Part shown: one piece after another, positions 61,462-64,000 of the stretch
How the letters are laid out: each line of letters opens with the position of its first letter
Numbering within the stretch: the first letter of the stretch is position 1
Assembly: GCF_900112845.1 (NCBI RefSeq)
Contig: NZ_FONG01000019.1
Coordinates: forward strand, 110,236 to 174,235
DNA length: 64,000 nucleotides
Direction of reading: 5' to 3'
Source of the DNA: Actinacidiphila alni
Lineage (GTDB): Bacteria > Actinomycetota > Actinomycetes > Streptomycetales > Streptomycetaceae
Program-made: the position numbers and the translations under genes
The notes under the pieces: model-generated
What the model was told of the DNA's origin: nothing
The model's database searches: none
What the model saw: the letters and a program-made list of their open reading frames with translations, nothing else

Positions 61462-61520
61462 CTTTCCGTGCCGGAGAGTTGGTCCCACACTCACATGCAC
61501 AGCGCAAGGAGATACACCCC

Positions 61521-61580
61521 ATGAACGTAGTCACCAGCCTGCTCGCCGGAGTCCTCCACTTCCTCGGCTGGCTGATCTGA
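61521..61580 (+). CDS. 19-residue hydrophobic peptide with strong ribosome site
   Basis: The frame ATG 61521 to TGA 61580 encodes MNVVTSLLAGVLHFLGWLI. AAGGAG lies 10 bases before the ATG, one of the clearest ribosome sites in the window. The peptide is almost wholly hydrophobic with a single His and no charged residue, so it should enter the membrane. It is flanked by a hairpin upstream and a strong terminator right behind (61595-61632), which suggests its own transcription unit. The scale resembles membrane peptides such as type I toxins, but no antisense RNA is visible. Function unknown. Confidence 0.7.
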   Translation: MNVVTSLLAGVLHFLGWLI

Positions 61581-61594
61581 CCGACCGCGTACGC

Positions 61595-61632
61595 GAGCGC
61601 CGTCCCTCCCCGTCCCGGGAGGGGCGGCGCTC
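61595..61632 (+). terminator. Strong terminator after the 19-residue peptide
   Basis: A 16-bp stem with one G-U wobble (61595-61610 with 61617-61632) and a 6-base loop, 15 bp after the peptide stop. Confidence 0.85.
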
Positions 61633-61680
61633 CGCGTTGCGGCGGCCGCGTCCGGCTTTCGGCGCGTGAGCCGACAAGAA

Positions 61681-61691
61681 ACATCGGATGT
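61681..61691. promoter_or_regulatory. Candidate operator upstream of lutA
   Basis: ACATC-G-GATGT is a perfect short dyad 90 bp before lutA, embedded in a longer imperfect one (AAGAA left, CTTCTT right). A GntR-type regulator would be expected for lutABC; none is in view. Confidence 0.45.
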
Positions 61692-61780
61692 CTTCTTCCC
61701 CGCGTCACGCCGTTGCGGCAGTATGACGCCATGGGTCATCGTCAGTCGCAGGTACGCCCGCCGCACAGCGCGGAGGTGCC

Positions 61781-62551
61781 ATGCGCGTAGCTCTGTTTGT
61801 GACATGCGTGAACGATCTGCTGTACCCGGACACGGGCCGGGCGGTCGTCGCGCTGCTGGAGCGGCTGGGCGTCGAGGTCGACTTCCCGATGGAGCAGTCC
61901 TGTTGCGGGCAGGCGCACTTCAACACCGGTTACCGGCACGAGACCGAGCCGCTGGTCCGCAGGTACGCCGCCGCGTTCGCCGAATACGACCATGTGGTCA
62001 CGCCGTCCGGTTCGTGCGCCGCCATGGTGCGGGACAACTACCCGCGGATCGCCGCGAAGGCGGCGGCGGAAGGCCGCGACCGCGGGCTCACGGAGGCAGC
62101 CGCCGCCTCCGTGCCGAAGACGTACGAGTTGACCGAATTCCTGGTGGACGTACTGGGGGTGACGGACGTGGGCGCGTACTTCCCGCACACCGTCACCTAC
62201 CACCCCTCCTGCCACGGCCTGCGGATGCTGGGGCTCGGCGACAGGCCGCGCCGGCTGCTGGAGGCCGTACGGGGGCTGGAGCTGCGGGAGTTGGAGGGCG
62301 CGGAGGAGTGCTGCGGCTTCGGCGGCACCTTCGCCGTGAAGAACCCCGACGTATCCGTTGCCATGGGTGAGGACAAGGTGCGGCACGCCGAGGACACGGG
62401 AGCCGAGGTGCTGTGCGGCGCGGACAACTCCTGCCTGATGCACCTGGGCGGACTGCTACGGCGGGAAGGCTCCGGCCTGCGCGCCGTGCACCTCGCGGAG
62501 ATCCTCGCGTCGACCGAAGAACGCCCCTACCGGCCAGGAGTGGTCCGATGA
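61781..62551 (+). CDS. lutA: LutA-like (Fe-S)-binding lactate utilisation protein
   Basis: 256 residues. VALFVTCVNDLLYPD, DFPMEQSCCGQAHFNTG, TYHPSCHG and GAEECCGFGGTFAVK are the CCG-type (DUF224) motifs that ligate iron-sulfur clusters in LutA/GlpC-like proteins. It forms the L-lactate oxidising system with LutB and LutC, which replaces flavin L-lactate dehydrogenase in many bacteria. The ATG at 61781 follows GGAGGTG. The stop overlaps the lutB start (ATGA), so lutA and lutB are translationally coupled; lutC presumably lies past the window end. Confidence 0.93.
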   Translation: MRVALFVTCVNDLLYPDTGRAVVALLERLGVEVDFPMEQSCCGQAHFNTGYRHETEPLVRRYAAAFAEYDHVVTPSGSCAAMVRDNYPRIAAKAAAEGRDRGLTEAAAASVPKTYELTEFLVDVLGVTDVGAYFPHTVTYHPSCHGLRMLGLGDRPRRLLEAVRGLELRELEGAEECCGFGGTFAVKNPDVSVAMGEDKVRHAEDTGAEVLCGADNSCLMHLGGLLRREGSGLRAVHLAEILASTEERPYRPGVVR

Positions 62552-64000
62552 GTGGTACGTATCTGGGTCTGCCGTCGTTCCCGAAGGCCGCCGCGGCCTC
62601 CACCAAGGACACCCAACTCCGCGCGAACCTCACCCACGCCACGCATACGATCCGCGACAAGCGGGCCAAGGCGATCGGCGAACTCGAGGACTGGCCGCAA
62701 CTACGGGCCGCCGGCGCCGCGGTCAAGGACCACACCCTGCGCCACCTCGACCACTACCTCCTCCAACTGGAGGCCAGCGTCACCGCCGCCGGCGGCACCG
62801 TCCACTGGGCCACCGACGCCGACGACGCCAACCACATCGTCACCCAGCTCATCCGTGCCACCGGCGAAACCGACGTCGTCAAAGTCAAATCCATGGCCAC
62901 CCAGGAAATCGGCCTCAACACCGCCCTCGCCCAGGCCGGGATCACCGCCTACGAGACCGACCTCGCCGAACTCATCGTCCAGCTCGGAGACGACCAGCCC
63001 TCCCACATCCTCGTCCCCGCCATCCACAAAAACCGCCACCAGATCCGCGACATCTTCCGCGCCAACATGGCCGACTGGGGCCGCCCCGCCCCCGAACAAC
63101 TCTCCGACACCCCCGCAGACCTCGCCGAAGCCGCCCGCCTCCACCTCCGCGAAAAATTCCTCCGCGCCAAGGTCGCCGTCTCCGGCGCCAACTTCATGAT
63201 CGCCGACACCGGCACCCTCGTCGTCGTCGAATCCGAAGGCAACGGACGCATGTGCCTCACCCTGCCCGACACCCTCATCTCGGTCGTGGGCATCGAAAAG
63301 GTCATCCCCACCTTCCAAGACCTGGAAATCTTCCTCCAGACCCTCCCCCGCTCCTCCACCGCGGAGCGCATGAACCCCTACACCACCCTGTTCACCGGCA
63401 CCACACCCGGCGACGGCCCCACCACCTTCCACCTCGTCCTGCTCGACAACGGACGCACCGACACCCTCGCCGACACCACCGGCCGCCACGCCCTGCGCTG
63501 CATCCGCTGCTCCGCCTGCCTCAACGTCTGCCCCGTCTACGAACGCGCCGGCGGCCACGCCTACGGCTCCGCCTACCCCGGCCCCATCGGCGCCATCCTC
63601 ACCCCCCAACTCCGAGGCACCCAAACAGAACTCGACGCCTCACTCCCCTACGCCTCCACCCTCTGCGGCGCCTGCTACACCGTCTGCCCCGTCGCCATCA
63701 ACATCCCCGAAATCCTCACCCACCTCCGCGAACGCACCACCCAAGGCGGACCCACCACCACCAACGGCAAAAAAGTCACGATCAAACCCGCACGCGGCCA
63801 CACCACCGAACGCGCCGCCATGCGCGCCGCCCGCTGGACACTCGACCACCCCACCCTCATGAAGCAGGCCCAGAACCTCGCCACCCGCACCCGACACCTC
63901 CACCCCACCCGACTCCCCGGACCCGGCAAAAACTGGACCCACACCCGCGACCTCCCCACCCTCCCCACCCACACCTTCCGCGACTGGTGGAAGAACAACC
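62548..64000 (+). CDS. lutB: LutB-like ferredoxin-type lactate utilisation protein (3' end outside window)
   Basis: 484 residues are present, with no stop before base 64000. The N-terminal LutB domain ends in VSGANFMIADTGTLVVVESEGNG. Two Fe-S clusters follow in CIRCSACLNVCPVYE and TLCGACYTVCPVAINIP. The first ~100 codons resemble neighbours, but from about 62,860 onward codons end almost only in C, and AAA, GAA and CAA are used instead of AAG, GAG and CAG, which is unlike the other genes here. The sequence could be a recombined segment from another actinomycete. The protein itself is intact to the edge. Confidence 0.92.
   Translation, partial: MSGTYLGLPSFPKAAAASTKDTQLRANLTHATHTIRDKRAKAIGELEDWPQLRAAGAAVKDHTLRHLDHYLLQLEASVTAAGGTVHWATDADDANHIVTQLIRATGETDVVKVKSMATQEIGLNTALAQAGITAYETDLAELIVQLGDDQPSHILVPAIHKNRHQIRDIFRANMADWGRPAPEQLSDTPADLAEAARLHLREKFLRAKVAVSGANFMIADTGTLVVVESEGNGRMCLTLPDTLISVVGIEKVIPTFQDLEIFLQTLPRSSTAERMNPYTTLFTGTTPGDGPTTFHLVLLDNGRTDTLADTTGRHALRCIRCSACLNVCPVYERAGGHAYGSAYPGPIGAILTPQLRGTQTELDASLPYASTLCGACYTVCPVAINIPEILTHLRERTTQGGPTTTNGKKVTIKPARGHTTERAAMRAARWTLDHPTLMKQAQNLATRTRHLHPTRLPGPGKNWTHTRDLPTLPTHTFRDWWKNN

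Noticed and set aside
61521..61580. The 19-residue peptide as a classical type I toxin
   Set aside because: Size and hydrophobicity fit, but no antisense promoter or complementary RNA could be seen. It is therefore kept as an unassigned peptide.
62701..63624. 307-codon minus-strand frame opposite lutB
   Set aside because: It is made of Gly/Val/Asp repeats, the mirror of the C-rich codon use of lutB on the other strand.

Overview
The window is very GC-rich, uses GTG starts freely and carries family sets typical of Streptomyces-type actinomycetes: divergent LacI/ROK, DUF6421, DUF5134, MocR-EamA, ECF41 sigma, LigD-type ligase parts, the sulfur leader peptide and LutAB. It reads as ordinary chromosomal sequence of a Streptomycetaceae member. 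I see no rRNA, tRNA, CRISPR array, prophage, complete transposon or biosynthetic cluster. Families are assigned from motifs read by eye; no database search was possible.

Layout. 1-12.5 kb: a partial geranylgeranyl-reductase-like flavoprotein, an M20 peptidase, a P-loop/Nudix fusion, an MFS exporter with a divergent TetR, a truncated Nudix gene cut by a repeat block, a ROK sugar kinase with a divergent LacI, an HpcH/HpaI-type lyase, and etfBA. 12.6-20.8 kb: flavin reductase, membrane thioredoxin and DUF4395, an acyltransferase, a transglutaminase, a DUF6421-SDR-threonine aldolase operon, GDPD and GNAT. 20.9-31.3 kb: MocR and EamA transporter with overlapping start codons, membrane proteins, HAD, TetR, FprA-type reductase, and an ECF41 sigma with its epimerase-like partner. 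31.3-43.1 kb: ArsR/old yellow enzyme pair, Asp-box propeller, ung, scramblase-like, GlcNAc kinase-like, CbiX-like, lactonase, FUSC, AsnC, and two DJ-1 superfamily genes.

43.4-45.4 kb: a three-gene cassette with a 16-cysteine double-psi-beta-barrel protein lacking a signal peptide, a Tat-signal protein and a MauE-like membrane protein. 45.5-53.3 kb: a carbohydrate locus with a secreted GH101 endo-alpha-N-acetylgalactosaminidase, a LacI regulator and a cytoplasmic GH35 beta-galactosidase. The same 14-bp LacI-type operator lies before both enzymes. Such enzymes act in sequence on core-1 mucin-type O-glycans (GH101 releases Gal-GalNAc outside, GH35 removes galactose), but no dedicated importer adjoins them.

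53.3-64 kb: a 181-bp MITE-like repeat that supplies the stop codon of a LigD polymerase gene, a divergent ATP-dependent ligase, an orphan sugar-binding lipoprotein, YjbQ, an ssuD gene behind a leaderless cysteine-containing leader peptide, a GH3-like protein without the catalytic motif, a flavin monooxygenase, a 19-residue hydrophobic peptide between two hairpins, and the start of lutAB. lutB changes codon usage abruptly.

The points most worth following are the 19-residue peptide, the Cys-rich/Tat/MauE cassette, the GH101-LacI-GH35 regulon and the ssuD leader.
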